This document shows positions 1-7,900 of a DNA stretch of 32,159 nucleotides, piece by piece. Both the position numbers and the translations under genes were made by a program. The notes below the pieces were generated by a model that did no database searches, was not told where the DNA came from, and worked only from the letters and a program-made list of their open reading frames with translations. Source of the DNA: Flavobacterium sp. (lineage in GTDB: Bacteria > Bacteroidota > Bacteroidia > Flavobacteriales > Flavobacteriaceae); the NCBI GenBank assembly GCA_016787805.1, contig JAEUTY010000002.1, positions 1 through 32,159 of the forward strand. The letters run 5' to 3'. Numbering within the stretch: position 1 is the first letter of the stretch; each line of letters opens with the position of its first letter.

Positions 1-1
1 G

Positions 2-226
2 GATGGCGCAGAGTATGTAGAAGGAAACACAGTAAAGGCACAGAAGATGCAATACTTTTCACCGATAGTAGGAATCAACTACAACCGATTTATGTTGGCA
101 TACACGTACTCTTATTTGGGAGGCGATGTGAAGTTTGACAATGCAGGATTCCACAACATCACACTCGGAGTAAACTTGTTCTGCAAACCAGAGAAATACC
201 ACTGTAACTGCCCGGCAGTGAATTAA
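2..226 (+). CDS. PorP/SprF family type IX secretion membrane protein, C-terminal part
   Basis: Open from the window edge to a TAA at 224-226, giving 74 residues of a C-terminus. The alternation of aromatic and polar residues (YFSPIVGINYNRFMLAYTYS) and the NITLGVNLF tail look like the last strands of an outer-membrane barrel, as in PorP/SprF proteins. These proteins sit in the outer membrane and help attach or export T9SS cargo. The tail ends in a Cys-rich stretch (CKPEKYHCNCPAVN). Codons are rich in C-ending forms (AAC, TAC, TTC, ATC), more so than the next gene, which may indicate high expression. A terminator follows at once. The family assignment rests on pattern recognition of a fragment, so the exact subfamily is open. 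PorP/SprF genes usually lie just downstream of a large secreted adhesin gene, which would be outside this window. Confidence 0.75.
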   Translation, partial: DGAEYVEGNTVKAQKMQYFSPIVGINYNRFMLAYTYSYLGGDVKFDNAGFHNITLGVNLFCKPEKYHCNCPAVN

Positions 227-232
227 TAACAC

Positions 233-270
233 AATCCCAGTCTAGTTTCAACGAGATTGGGATTTTTTTT
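233..270 (+). terminator. Rho-independent terminator after the PorP/SprF gene
   Basis: An 11-bp stem pairs 233-243 (AATCCCAGTCT) with 254-264 (AGATTGGGATT), with one G-U pair. The loop is 10 nt and eight T's follow at 263-270. It lies 7 nt after the stop codon and ends 13 nt before the next start, so it separates the two genes. A TTG at 257 inside this stem opens the carbonic anhydrase frame but is not a credible start. Confidence 0.9.
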
Positions 271-283
271 AAAGCAAAAAGTT

Positions 284-799
284 ATGATTATAAAATCGGT
301 TAATGGTAAATCGCCTGTCATTCCAGAAGATTGTTATGTGGCAGAAAATGCTACGATTGTTGGTGATGTGCAAATGGGTTCGCAATGCAGTGTTTGGTTC
401 AATGCAGTGGTAAGAGGTGATGTGCACTACATTAAAATTGGCAATAAAGTGAATATTCAAGATGGTGCCATTATTCATGCTACTTACCAAAAACACCCAA
501 CTAATATTGGAAATAACGTTTCAATTGGACATAATGCTATTGTACACGGTTGTACGCTTCATGATAATGTGTTGATTGGAATGGGCGCCATTGTGATGGA
601 TAATTGTGTAGTAGAAAGTAATTCGATTGTAGCAGCTGGAGCAGTGTTGACTCAAAATACAGTTGTTGAATCAGGGACGATTTATGCGGGCGTTCCAGCC
701 AAGAAAGTGAAAGATATTGATGCGTCTGATTTTGCGGGTGAGATTGAACGCATATCAAATAATTATGTGATGTATTCGAGTTGGTTTAAGGAAGATTAA
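284..799 (+). CDS. Gamma-class carbonic anhydrase family protein (hexapeptide-repeat, YrdA/PaaY-like)
   Basis: A 171-residue left-handed beta-helix protein with repeated hexapeptide units (for example VSIGHN, AIVHGC, VLIGMG). The family forms trimers with a metal site at each subunit interface, and characterised members hydrate CO2 reversibly in the cytoplasm. The three metal ligands of the archaeal Cam enzyme are matched by His65, His83 and His88, with the usual 5-residue spacing of the last two. Arg44-Asp46 and Gln59-Asp60 match conserved active-site positions. The acidic loop of Cam carrying the proton-shuttle Glu is absent, as in the CamH/YrdA branch, so activity cannot be assumed. The ATG at 284 was chosen because the upstream TTG at 257 lies in the terminator stem. 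The gene stands alone between a terminator and a convergent gene. Confidence 0.93.
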   Translation: MIIKSVNGKSPVIPEDCYVAENATIVGDVQMGSQCSVWFNAVVRGDVHYIKIGNKVNIQDGAIIHATYQKHPTNIGNNVSIGHNAIVHGCTLHDNVLIGMGAIVMDNCVVESNSIVAAGAVLTQNTVVESGTIYAGVPAKKVKDIDASDFAGEIERISNNYVMYSSWFKED

Positions 800-836
800 C
801 TTAGTAATTCTTTTTAGTAGCCTAAAGTATGTTCTC

Positions 837-926
837 TAGCCCCGATTGGAGAGAAAATGGAGCTTTAGCGGAATTGTAACGGAAAGCGGGAACATGGATT
901 ACAAGAAAGCTCAAGCCATTCGCTCC
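837..926 (+). repeat. Diverged copy of a structured AGCCCCGAT...AGCGGGA intergenic element
   Basis: The stretch starts TAGCCCCGATTGGAG and carries GGAAAGCGGGAA 40-50 nt later, then AGCTC. It matches the layout of the better copy at 14868-14934: AGC+CCCG on the left can pair with CGGG and a later GCT on the right. It fills the gap between the convergent carbonic anhydrase and UbiA genes. I recall similar sequences recurring in flavobacterial intergenic regions, and they may belong to the Flavo-1 RNA family, but I could not check this. The strand given is the one on which AGCCCCGAT is read; the transcribed strand is unknown. Confidence 0.5.
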
Positions 927-1843
927 TAAATCTTTAACATGGCTCTACCATTAATAAGCACTTCGGGATTGATGAGTACGATGCAAAACACACCCGAAAC
1001 GATTAAGAATTTTAAGATGTTGTGCAATTGGATGTATTGTAGTTTGGTGCTGGCTTTCCAAAGTAAAAATAGGAAGAGAATCAGCACGATTAAACTTACG
1101 TAAAAGTAAATATCCATGTAGCCGACATTATAGACTTCAATTAAAAAATACACTGGAATTATACACGAAATCGTTAAAAAAGTAATCGCTTTTTTGGCAA
1201 ATTCTTCTCCAAATTTTACGGGGATGGTTTGGTAGTTATTGGCAATATCACCTTTGATGTTTTCTAAATCTTTGATGATTTCTCTAATTAAAATAAGGAG
1301 AAACAAAAACGTTGCGTGTGCTAGAATCTGTGGATATAGATTTTTGTAATACAAAAGTATGGCGAAGAACGGCAATACAGCCAAAAAAGAGGCGGTGAGG
1401 TTGCCAATGATAAATTGTTTTTTGAGTTTGTGCGAATAAAACCAAATGAGGAAAATATAAACAGAGAAAAACAAAACGGCTCTAAACGATACAAAAAATG
1501 CGATTAGCGCTACGAAAAAATTGACTGTAAAATAGAACTGCAATTTGGTTTTTTGACTCACCAAACGATCAATTTTGGACTTGTTAGGTCGATTGATTAA
1601 GTCTTTTTTGCTGTCGTAAAAATTGTTAATAATATAGCCCGACGCAATGGTTAAGGTGGAAGCCAAAACGATAATGAACAAATTGAAATCCAAAAGAACT
1701 GATAGTGCTCTTTTTTCGGGAGCTAAGATGAAAATGGCCGATAAATATTGTGCTAAGGCAATAACCGGAATGTTATAACCGCGTACCACAGAAAACATAC
1801 TAAGTACTTTTAGGATGGTGTGTTTGCTTTTTCGGCTTAGCAT
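926..1843 (-). CDS. UbiA-family prenyltransferase, geranylgeranylglycerol-phosphate geranylgeranyltransferase-like
   Basis: A 305-residue integral membrane protein with about 8-9 hydrophobic segments. Both Asp-rich motifs of the UbiA superfamily are present: NNFYDSKKD near residue 75 and DLENIKGD near residue 190. These bind Mg-pyrophosphate of the prenyl donor. Relatives in flavobacteria are annotated after the archaeal enzyme that adds a second geranylgeranyl chain to geranylgeranylglyceryl phosphate, but the acceptor in bacteria is not established; a quinone or another polar acceptor is possible. It is the last gene of the leftward mevalonate cluster, 46 nt after mevalonate kinase, so its substrate plausibly comes from that pathway. 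An internal Met at residue 16 (MFSVVRGYN) is an alternative start. The family is secure; the substrate is inference. Confidence 0.85.
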   Translation of the reverse strand: MLSRKSKHTILKVLSMFSVVRGYNIPVIALAQYLSAIFILAPEKRALSVLLDFNLFIIVLASTLTIASGYIINNFYDSKKDLINRPNKSKIDRLVSQKTKLQFYFTVNFFVALIAFFVSFRAVLFFSVYIFLIWFYSHKLKKQFIIGNLTASFLAVLPFFAILLYYKNLYPQILAHATFLFLLILIREIIKDLENIKGDIANNYQTIPVKFGEEFAKKAITFLTISCIIPVYFLIEVYNVGYMDIYFYVSLIVLILFLFLLWKASTKLQYIQLHNILKFLIVSGVFCIVLINPEVLINGRAMLKI

Positions 1844-1889
1844 GGGAAAGCGTTTAATCTTTCAGTAAAGATGACTTTGAAAGACATGA

Positions 1890-2828
1890 TTAGAACTGAT
1901 AAACCACTTCTAACTTATAATCTTTAAGCGATTTTTTGGCTTTTTCTAAATCTTCTGTAAATCCTAAAATATAACCGCCACCGCCAGAACCACATAACTT
2001 TAAGTAGTAATCGTTAGTATCGATTCCTTTTTGCCAAATGCCGTGAAATTCTTCTGGAATCATAGGTTTGAAGTTGTTCAATACTACCTTTGATAGTTTT
2101 TTGGTGTTAGAAAACAACGATTTGATGTCGCCACCCAAAAAGTTTTCTACGCAAGCATCAGTGTATTTTACGAATTGATTTTTCAACATTGTACGAAAAC
2201 CTTGGTCTTTAAGGTTTTCCATAAAAATGTTTACCATTGGAGCCGTTTCACCTACAATTCCTGAGTCTAACAAAAACACGGCGCCTTTGCCTGTTGTGCT
2301 TTGAGTTGGAATTCCGGTAGCCTCAATATTGTCTTTCGAATTGATAAGGATTGGAATGCTCAAATAACTGTTTAACGGATCCAAACCAGAACTTTTTCCG
2401 TGGAAAAATGATTCCATTTGGGCGAAAATGTTCTTTAATTGTAATAATTTTTCGCGGGTTAAATTTTCAAGAACTGTAATTTTATCGTTGGCGTATTTGT
2501 CGTAAATAGCAGCTACCAAAGCGCCACTACTTCCAACACCATAACCTTGCGGAATACTAGAGTCGAAGTACATGCCGCGTTCCACATCTGTTTTTAAAGT
2601 AGCTAAATTGAAAGTAACTAATTCGGGTTGGTCGTTTTGTAATTGTTCTAAATACAATACAAACTTGCGCAAACTTTCGTTTGATTTTAAAGCTTCTGCA
2701 GATGGATTTTCATCCACTTTCAAAGCGCCATTATAAAAGTTGTAAGGAATCGATAAGCCTTTTGAATCTTTGATGATTCCGTATTCTCCGAAGAGTAATA
2801 TTTTTGAGTAAAATAGCGGTCCTTTCAT
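1890..2828 (-). CDS. Mevalonate kinase (GHMP kinase family)
   Basis: A 312-residue soluble GHMP kinase that would phosphorylate (R)-mevalonate with ATP. The N-terminus KILLFGEYGIIKDSKGL is the mevalonate-kinase-type first motif. PQGYGVGSSGAL at residues 93-104 is the phosphate-binding GHMP motif 2, and LCGSGGGGYILGF near residues 278-290 is motif 3. HGKSSGLDP near residue 140 carries the catalytic-type Asp. It lies between the four-helix-bundle gene (36 nt upstream) and the UbiA gene (46 nt downstream), in the same direction as diphosphomevalonate decarboxylase. Flavobacteria use the mevalonate route to isopentenyl diphosphate. The remaining pathway genes, such as phosphomevalonate kinase and HMG-CoA reductase, are not in the window. 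Confidence 0.9.
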   Translation of the reverse strand: MKGPLFYSKILLFGEYGIIKDSKGLSIPYNFYNGALKVDENPSAEALKSNESLRKFVLYLEQLQNDQPELVTFNLATLKTDVERGMYFDSSIPQGYGVGSSGALVAAIYDKYANDKITVLENLTREKLLQLKNIFAQMESFFHGKSSGLDPLNSYLSIPILINSKDNIEATGIPTQSTTGKGAVFLLDSGIVGETAPMVNIFMENLKDQGFRTMLKNQFVKYTDACVENFLGGDIKSLFSNTKKLSKVVLNNFKPMIPEEFHGIWQKGIDTNDYYLKLCGSGGGGYILGFTEDLEKAKKSLKDYKLEVVYQF

Positions 2829-2836
2829 GTATTTAA

Positions 2837-2871
2837 TTGATAATTGACAATTAACAATGGATAATTATTTT
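2837..2871. repeat. Left 7-bp repeat array flanking the four-helix-bundle gene
   Basis: Five consecutive heptamers can be read on the + strand. The first is TTGATAA and the second TTGACAA; the others are variants, the last being TTATTTT. The array fills the gap between the mevalonate kinase start and the four-helix-bundle gene and supplies the TAA stop of the latter (2865-2867). The same heptamer occurs in the opposite orientation at 3264-3290, so the two arrays form an imperfect inverted repeat around the gene. Confidence 0.75.
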
Positions 2872-3215
2872 TTCTTAGACGAATTGATTATACTGATTAA
2901 CAATTTTAGTATTTCAATGATTTTTGGTTTAATGCTTTGAAATTCACTGGAATTGATGTATTTCGTTTCAAATAACAAATCCAACCAATATTCTGTTTCG
3001 TTAGCCTCTTTTAATGCAATTGATAATTTATGGATAAAATCAGCCTTGCTTTCTGCGTGCTCTGCTTCTTTAATGTTGGCTCCAATTGATGTTCCTGAGC
3101 GTAACAGTTGTTTTGATAAAACAGACTCTTTTCTTTCTTGGCTTAAAATTTTATAAAAATGAATAATATCAATCGCAAAAGAAAATGATTTTTCTTTGAT
3201 TGCATTTCTCGTCAT
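2865..3215 (-). CDS. Four helix bundle protein (23S rRNA intervening-sequence / Avd-like family)
   Basis: A 116-residue, helix-rich, basic protein with no signal peptide. The LLRSGTSIGANIKEAEHAES segment (residues 41-60) is the signature of the family first found in intervening sequences inserted in 23S rRNA genes of Leptospira and Coxiella. The family also includes the Avd accessory protein of diversity-generating retroelements. Known members form pentameric four-helix bundles that bind nucleic acid. The role of free-standing copies is unknown. It interrupts the mevalonate cluster between the decarboxylase and mevalonate kinase genes with no metabolic reason to be there. Inverted arrays of a 7-bp repeat bracket it, and one of them encodes its stop. 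No rRNA or reverse transcriptase gene is nearby. Confidence 0.88.
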   Translation of the reverse strand: MTRNAIKEKSFSFAIDIIHFYKILSQERKESVLSKQLLRSGTSIGANIKEAEHAESKADFIHKLSIALKEANETEYWLDLLFETKYINSSEFQSIKPKIIEILKLLISIINSSKKK

Positions 3216-3263
3216 ATATAAATTCTATTTGGCTTATACTAAAAAATATCGAAATCAATTTTC

Positions 3264-3290
3264 CAATTATCAATTATCAATTATCAATTG
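3264..3290. repeat. Right 7-bp repeat array, overlapping the end of the decarboxylase gene
   Basis: Three perfect tandem copies of CAATTAT (3264-3284) are followed by CAATTG (3285-3290). This is the reverse complement of the heptamer at 2837-2871. The stop codon of diphosphomevalonate decarboxylase (TGA, 3270-3272) and the codons for its last residues (QLIIDN) lie inside the array, so the array has become coding sequence. Confidence 0.85.
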
Positions 3291-4361
3291 ACTTCCAAAA
3301 CCAATCTCATCACAAATATACTGACCATTTTGACAATAGCCAACTAATTCGCTTTGAATAAATTGCAAAATATCAACTCTAACGTTTTCGGGATACAAAA
3401 TGTGCACATTGGCACCAGCATCGAGCGTAAAACAAACCGGAATTTGGGTTTCATTTCTGAATTTCCAGATTTTGTTGATGATTTCTAATGTGTTGGGTTT
3501 CATTAAAATAAAATACGGCATCGAGGTCATCATCATAGCGTGTAAAGTCAGTGCTTCACTTTCAACTATTTGGATGAATTGCTCTAAATTTCCATTTTCT
3601 AAAACGGATTTAAGTGCTGATAAATTGTGGTGTGCTTGCAAAAATCGTTGTTCGGCAAATGGATGATTGTGCATCAAATCGTGGCCAACCGTACTCGAAA
3701 CTTGTTTTTCGCCTTTATCAACCAACAAAATGGTGTCTTGATAGTTTTCAAAATTCGGGTGTACTTTGAAAGGAAATTCAACTCCAAATAAATCTGAACT
3801 TCCCTTAATCTCTGCATGATTTCCCCAAACCACAACATTTCCTTTAATGCTGCGACAGGCACTTCCTGAACCTAATCGCGCTAAGAATGAGGCTTTTTGG
3901 TAAAAATAATCATCGGTCATTGTTGGGTTGAGCGTTTTTTCTAAACTCATAAAATTCATGGCCAATGCTGCCATTCCTGAAGCTGACGAAGCAATTCCGG
4001 AACTGTGTGGAAATGTATTTTGAGTGTTGATTGTCAAATGATAGTTTTTCAAATACGGGCAATATTCTTCGATTCGCTCTAAAAATTTCTCGATTTTAGG
4101 TTTGAATTCCTCTTTGGGTTTTCCTTCAAATAATAAATCAAATGAAAATGTAGTCGTGTTTTGTTTTTTTTCAAAAGCTAACTTAGTAATGGTTTTGCAG
4201 TGATTTAAAGTAAAACTTATCGAGGGATTAGCCGGAATTTGATGTTCTTTTTTACCCCAATATTTAACTAAAGCAATATTACTTGGTGCGCTCCATTCGA
4301 AGCTACCATTTTCACAGTTTTCAGTATTTAGGCTTGTAATAAAATCCTTTTCGGATAACAT
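3270..4361 (-). CDS. mvaD: Diphosphomevalonate decarboxylase
   Basis: A 363-residue cytosolic GHMP-fold enzyme catalysing the ATP-dependent decarboxylation of mevalonate 5-diphosphate to isopentenyl diphosphate. The N-terminal motif SAPSNIALVKYWGKKE is diagnostic of the family, and FPHSSGIASSASGMAALAM is its phosphate-binding motif. SGSACRSIKG and FTLDAGANVHILYP are further family signatures; the latter includes the catalytic Asp. I chose the ATG at 4361 (MLSEKDF) over the in-frame ATG at 4370 because the promoter -7 box at 4379-4386 would leave almost no leader for the earlier start. The last six residues come from the 7-bp repeat array, so the natural C-terminus has probably been rewritten without harming the catalytic core. 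It is the first gene of the leftward mevalonate cluster. Confidence 0.92.
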   Translation of the reverse strand: MLSEKDFITSLNTENCENGSFEWSAPSNIALVKYWGKKEHQIPANPSISFTLNHCKTITKLAFEKKQNTTTFSFDLLFEGKPKEEFKPKIEKFLERIEEYCPYLKNYHLTINTQNTFPHSSGIASSASGMAALAMNFMSLEKTLNPTMTDDYFYQKASFLARLGSGSACRSIKGNVVVWGNHAEIKGSSDLFGVEFPFKVHPNFENYQDTILLVDKGEKQVSSTVGHDLMHNHPFAEQRFLQAHHNLSALKSVLENGNLEQFIQIVESEALTLHAMMMTSMPYFILMKPNTLEIINKIWKFRNETQIPVCFTLDAGANVHILYPENVRVDILQFIQSELVGYCQNGQYICDEIGFGSQLIIDN

Positions 4362-4378
4362 AAATGACAAATTTTATG

Positions 4379-4407
4379 CAAAGATACTTATTTTAGAAAA
4401 ACCAAAA
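4379..4407 (-). promoter_or_regulatory. Bacteroidota-type promoter of the mevalonate cluster
   Basis: Read on the - strand, a TTTTG element (4403-4407) is followed 16 nt later by TATCTTTG (4379-4386), which fits the TANNTTTG -7 consensus exactly. The spacing is a little short for the usual 19-20 nt. It lies 18-25 nt upstream of the chosen decarboxylase start. Confidence 0.65.
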
Positions 4408-4419
4408 CATTTTGTTTAG

Positions 4420-4427
4420 TATATTTG
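4420..4427 (+). promoter_or_regulatory. Probable -7 box of the tspO promoter
   Basis: TATATTTG matches TANNTTTG exactly, 17 nt before the TspO start. No clear TTG -33 element is visible at the expected distance; TTTTAG at 4391-4396 is the nearest candidate. It lies within the 83 bases that separate the divergent decarboxylase and tspO genes. Confidence 0.5.
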
Positions 4428-4444
4428 TGAAAAATTTAAACAAA

Positions 4445-4921
4445 ATGAATAAAGGATTACGAATCGCATTAGTAGTAACCACGTGTTTGGTAATTGGCTA
4501 TTTATCTGGAATAGAAACTCGTGAAAGTATTACTACTTGGTATCCAACATTAATAAAACCTTTTTTTAATCCTCCCAATTGGATTTTTGCTCCTGTTTGG
4601 ACCACACTTTATATAATGATGGGCGTGGCTGGTGGTTTGATTTGGAATCATGTTGAAGAACAACCAGAATTAGTCAAAAAAGGATTTAAATTTTTTATTA
4701 TTCAACTAGGATTGAACGCTTTGTGGTCGTATTTGTTTTTTAGTTTGCACAACCCTTTTTTGGCTTTGATAGAAGTAATTTTACTTTTATTGATGATATT
4801 TGAAACTTACACTGTTTTCAAGAAAGTGAATAGAATTGCTGGACTTTTACTAATTCCTTATTTGGCTTGGGTAAGTTTTGCCATGATTTTAAATGCTAGC
4901 ATTTGGTGGTTGAATAAATAA
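4445..4921 (+). CDS. tspO: TspO/MBR family tryptophan-rich sensory protein
   Basis: A 158-residue protein of the usual TspO length with five hydrophobic segments and many aromatic residues. The motif WYPTLIKPFFNPPNWIFAPVW (residues 35-55) is the family signature, and the conserved loop-1 region and later Trp residues (ALWSYLFFSLHNP, SIWWLNK) are present. TspO proteins are membrane proteins that bind porphyrins and have been tied to oxygen, light or stress responses. A transport or degradation role is debated. The ATG at 4445 was chosen because the frame upstream opens only with TTG at 4412, which overlaps the promoter. It is divergent from the mevalonate cluster and ends at a two-way terminator. 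Nothing in the sequence links it to a partner. Confidence 0.92.
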   Translation: MNKGLRIALVVTTCLVIGYLSGIETRESITTWYPTLIKPFFNPPNWIFAPVWTTLYIMMGVAGGLIWNHVEEQPELVKKGFKFFIIQLGLNALWSYLFFSLHNPFLALIEVILLLLMIFETYTVFKKVNRIAGLLLIPYLAWVSFAMILNASIWWLNK

Positions 4922-4923
4922 AA

Positions 4924-4951
4924 AAATCCCGAAAATTACTTCTCGGGATTT
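4924..4951. terminator. Bidirectional terminator between tspO and the T9SS cargo gene
   Basis: AAATCCCGA (4924-4932) pairs perfectly with TCGGGATTT (4943-4951) around a 10-nt loop. An A-run on the left gives a T-tract for leftward transcripts, and the T-rich sequence on the right serves rightward ones. It sits in the 51-bp gap between two convergent genes. Confidence 0.85.
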
Positions 4952-4972
4952 AATATTATTTTTTAATTAGAA

Positions 4973-7900
4973 TTATTTAACAACCAATTTTTTAGTAGTT
5001 TTCAAACCGTTTTCTGTCGTAATTTCTACCATATAAACACCTTTTGTAAATGCAGAAACATCAATAGTTTGATTGTTCACATCAGTGTTTACAGTTTGAA
5101 TTAATTTGCCCATCACATCATAGATACTAATTTTATCTAACTTGTCATTTGCATTTTCTAAGCTAACTTGTATAGTAGTGCTAGCTGGGTTAGGATACAT
5201 CCCAAAGTTTCCGTCAGCGAATGTTGTAGTGCTTAATGGAGCTACAAATTCAGTGTTGAAGGTATTTGTAACAATAGCTGGATTAAAATCAAAAAAGATA
5301 TTTGCCGTATTTGGCACAATGTCACCTACTTCAATACCTGGTTTTAATTTTACTTTGAAAAGAACATAGCCCACACTTTCAGGTTCGTTTACTGATTTTG
5401 GAACTAAATTAATGTTTCTAAATTCCCAACTGATTTGGTTGTTCATTCGAGTCATCACATAATTATGACTTGCATTTACCATTTGAATAGACGATTCATC
5501 AATTTGAGCGTCTAAAACATCGTTAATGATAACAAATTCGGCGTTTGCAGTTCCTTCATTTTGGAAACGAATAGTGTAAAACAAATAATCATTTGCGTCG
5601 TAATCATTAATAAATATTCTTCCGCCATGTGATTCCATTTTGTCATTCGGATCATAAGAACCAACAATTGTTTGAGTTATACTAAACGAGTTGTTCTCTA
5701 AATCAATGTCATCTGCAGGAGCAGAAATAGTAGCCGAATTAGTAATCAAGTCACCCAAAGCAACTGTAGGAATTGTAGGAACTAACATAGTCACATAAAT
5801 ATAGCGAGTTTCATTAGGTGCTAAATTTGTGAAAGCATAAGTGAATCCGTCTGTTGTAGCCGTAGTTCCAGTTTGAGAAATGTTAGTTATCGTAACTGCA
5901 GCACCTTTAACAAAAGTCAAAGTTCCAGAAGTTGGTGTTAATCCTAGGTTTCGATATACAATTTTGTTAGTATATGTAAATCCTGGTCTTGGTGGAGGAT
6001 TTTGTGAAACAATTGAAACAGTTACATCATTGTAACCTTGCGTTACTGTGATAGGGAAATATAAAATTTGATATAAACTTCCAACAGGAATAGTTATGTT
6101 AGAATAACTAGTGGTTCCAGCACTATAATAAGGAGCATAAGAAGATTGTAGTTGGTAGCTAATGTCGTAACTGTTTGCAGGATTTGTATCGTAAATAGCA
6201 TATTGTCCTGTCGGAGAATATCCTGTCATAGGAGTTCCAGAATTGTTCATGTCATATACAAACGAACCATTTGAGAAAGCTATTTCGTCAGCCTCTTTAG
6301 TGCCATTATTGTTTGAATCAACAAACGCAATTAAGATAATTTTATCGGCATCTGGAGTACAAGTAACATTTGCTGTCCAACCTGCTTGAACTACTGAAGA
6401 ATCACTAATGAATCGGAAGGTCAGACAACCATCAGGACTAGAAGAAGTAAATGGACCAGGAATAGTGGTTCCCCAAAAGGCGCCAGACATGTTTGCTAAA
6501 GCAGCGTTCCCAGTTCCATTTGAACTAGCTATTTGAGGAGCATTAGTTGAATTTCCATCGTAAACAAATAATCCGTCCCAATGAGCTTCTGTATTGAATG
6601 AGGTAAAAGTTACCGTAACTAATTCACCAGGATTGCTAGGACAAATTGTAACCGTAGAATCTGTGTTGTTAGCATAATTTGCAGAAGCACCAGCTGGATC
6701 TACAAAGTTTCCACCACATACTGGTGGTAAAGAAGTTGTCGAAGCTGTTAAAGGGCCAGTCCATGTGCTTGAGTCAGTAGTAGAACAAATAGAACGTACA
6801 TAAAAACTATAACAAGTCATTGGGTTTAAGCTGTTGAAAACATAGGAGTTTGAACTCACTGTTGTTCCGGTGTCAGAGGCTGATGGTGCTGGTGCACCAC
6901 AAGGAACCATGATTACTTCCCAAGCAGTTGCTGATCCTTGTTCAAACCAATTAAGAGTTATAGAATCTGAAGTTATATTGCTTGTGTATGCTTGAACAGG
7001 GTTTGGGCAAGTTACTAAAGTAGTGAAAGTGGCTGCTGTAGACCAATTACTTATGTCAGTGGCAGAACAAATTGCTCTAACAAATACATTATAACAGGTT
7101 GCAGAAGTAAGATTAGCTAATGTAAAAGGACTAGAATTAACAACAGTTCCAGTAGAAGTTGCTGTTGGAGTTGTTCCGCATGGTAATACCAAAACTTCCC
7201 ATGAGGTTGCATTGCTACTTGATGTCCAACCAACAACAGCAGAAGTAGCAGTAATAGCAGTTACTACCACAAAAGTTGGTTTAGGGCAAGTTGGCGCTGG
7301 TTCACATGTAACAGATGCTGACCAACCTGCTTTATTAATTACATTGTCACTTCTAAAACGGAAAGTTAAACAACCGTCTGTACTAGTAGATGTGAATGGA
7401 CCTGGAATAGTTGTGCCCCAAAATGCACCTGGTACACCACCTGGTATACTATTTCCATTATTCCCGCTTGATATTTGAGGAGCAGAAATAGAGTTTCCAT
7501 CATAAACGTATAATCCATCCCATATCGCTTCAACATCGAAAGAGTTGAAAGTTACTGTAACAACATCGCCTGAGTTTGTTGGGCAAATCACGTAAGTGTT
7601 GTCGGAATTATTAACATAATTAGCGTTAGCACCACCATTATCAAGGAATAATTCCCCACAAGTTGGTGGGATAATAGTGTTTTGTGCCGTTAAAAAATAG
7701 GTTCCATTGGTCCAGTTGCTTACACCATTGGTGCAAATTGAACGAATAAAAAAATTGTAGGCTGTATTAGCATTCAAACCTGAAGCTGTGAATGAATTGG
7801 TAGTCACTACAGTTCCAGTTGTATTAGGTGTTGGCAATCCACCATTGGATGGTAATACAACAACTTCCCATTGTGTAGCGGCATTCATTGCCCAATTTAA

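Noticed and set aside
257-283. Upstream TTG start that would lengthen the carbonic anhydrase by nine residues
   Set aside because: It lies in the terminator stem and T-tract of the previous gene, and homologues start at the ATG at 284.
2865-3215. Possible rRNA intervening sequence or diversity-generating retroelement
   Set aside because: The gene family fits, but there is no 23S rRNA, reverse transcriptase or template/variable repeat in the window.
3264-3290. CRISPR array
   Set aside because: The repeats are 7 bp, contiguous and without spacers, and no cas gene is present.
7212-7478. Open frame on the + strand inside the CUB/FN3 gene, with similar ones at 7788-7988 and 8226-8432
   Set aside because: They are antisense shadows of the repeated domains; they recur because the repeats are alike and have no start signals or family features.
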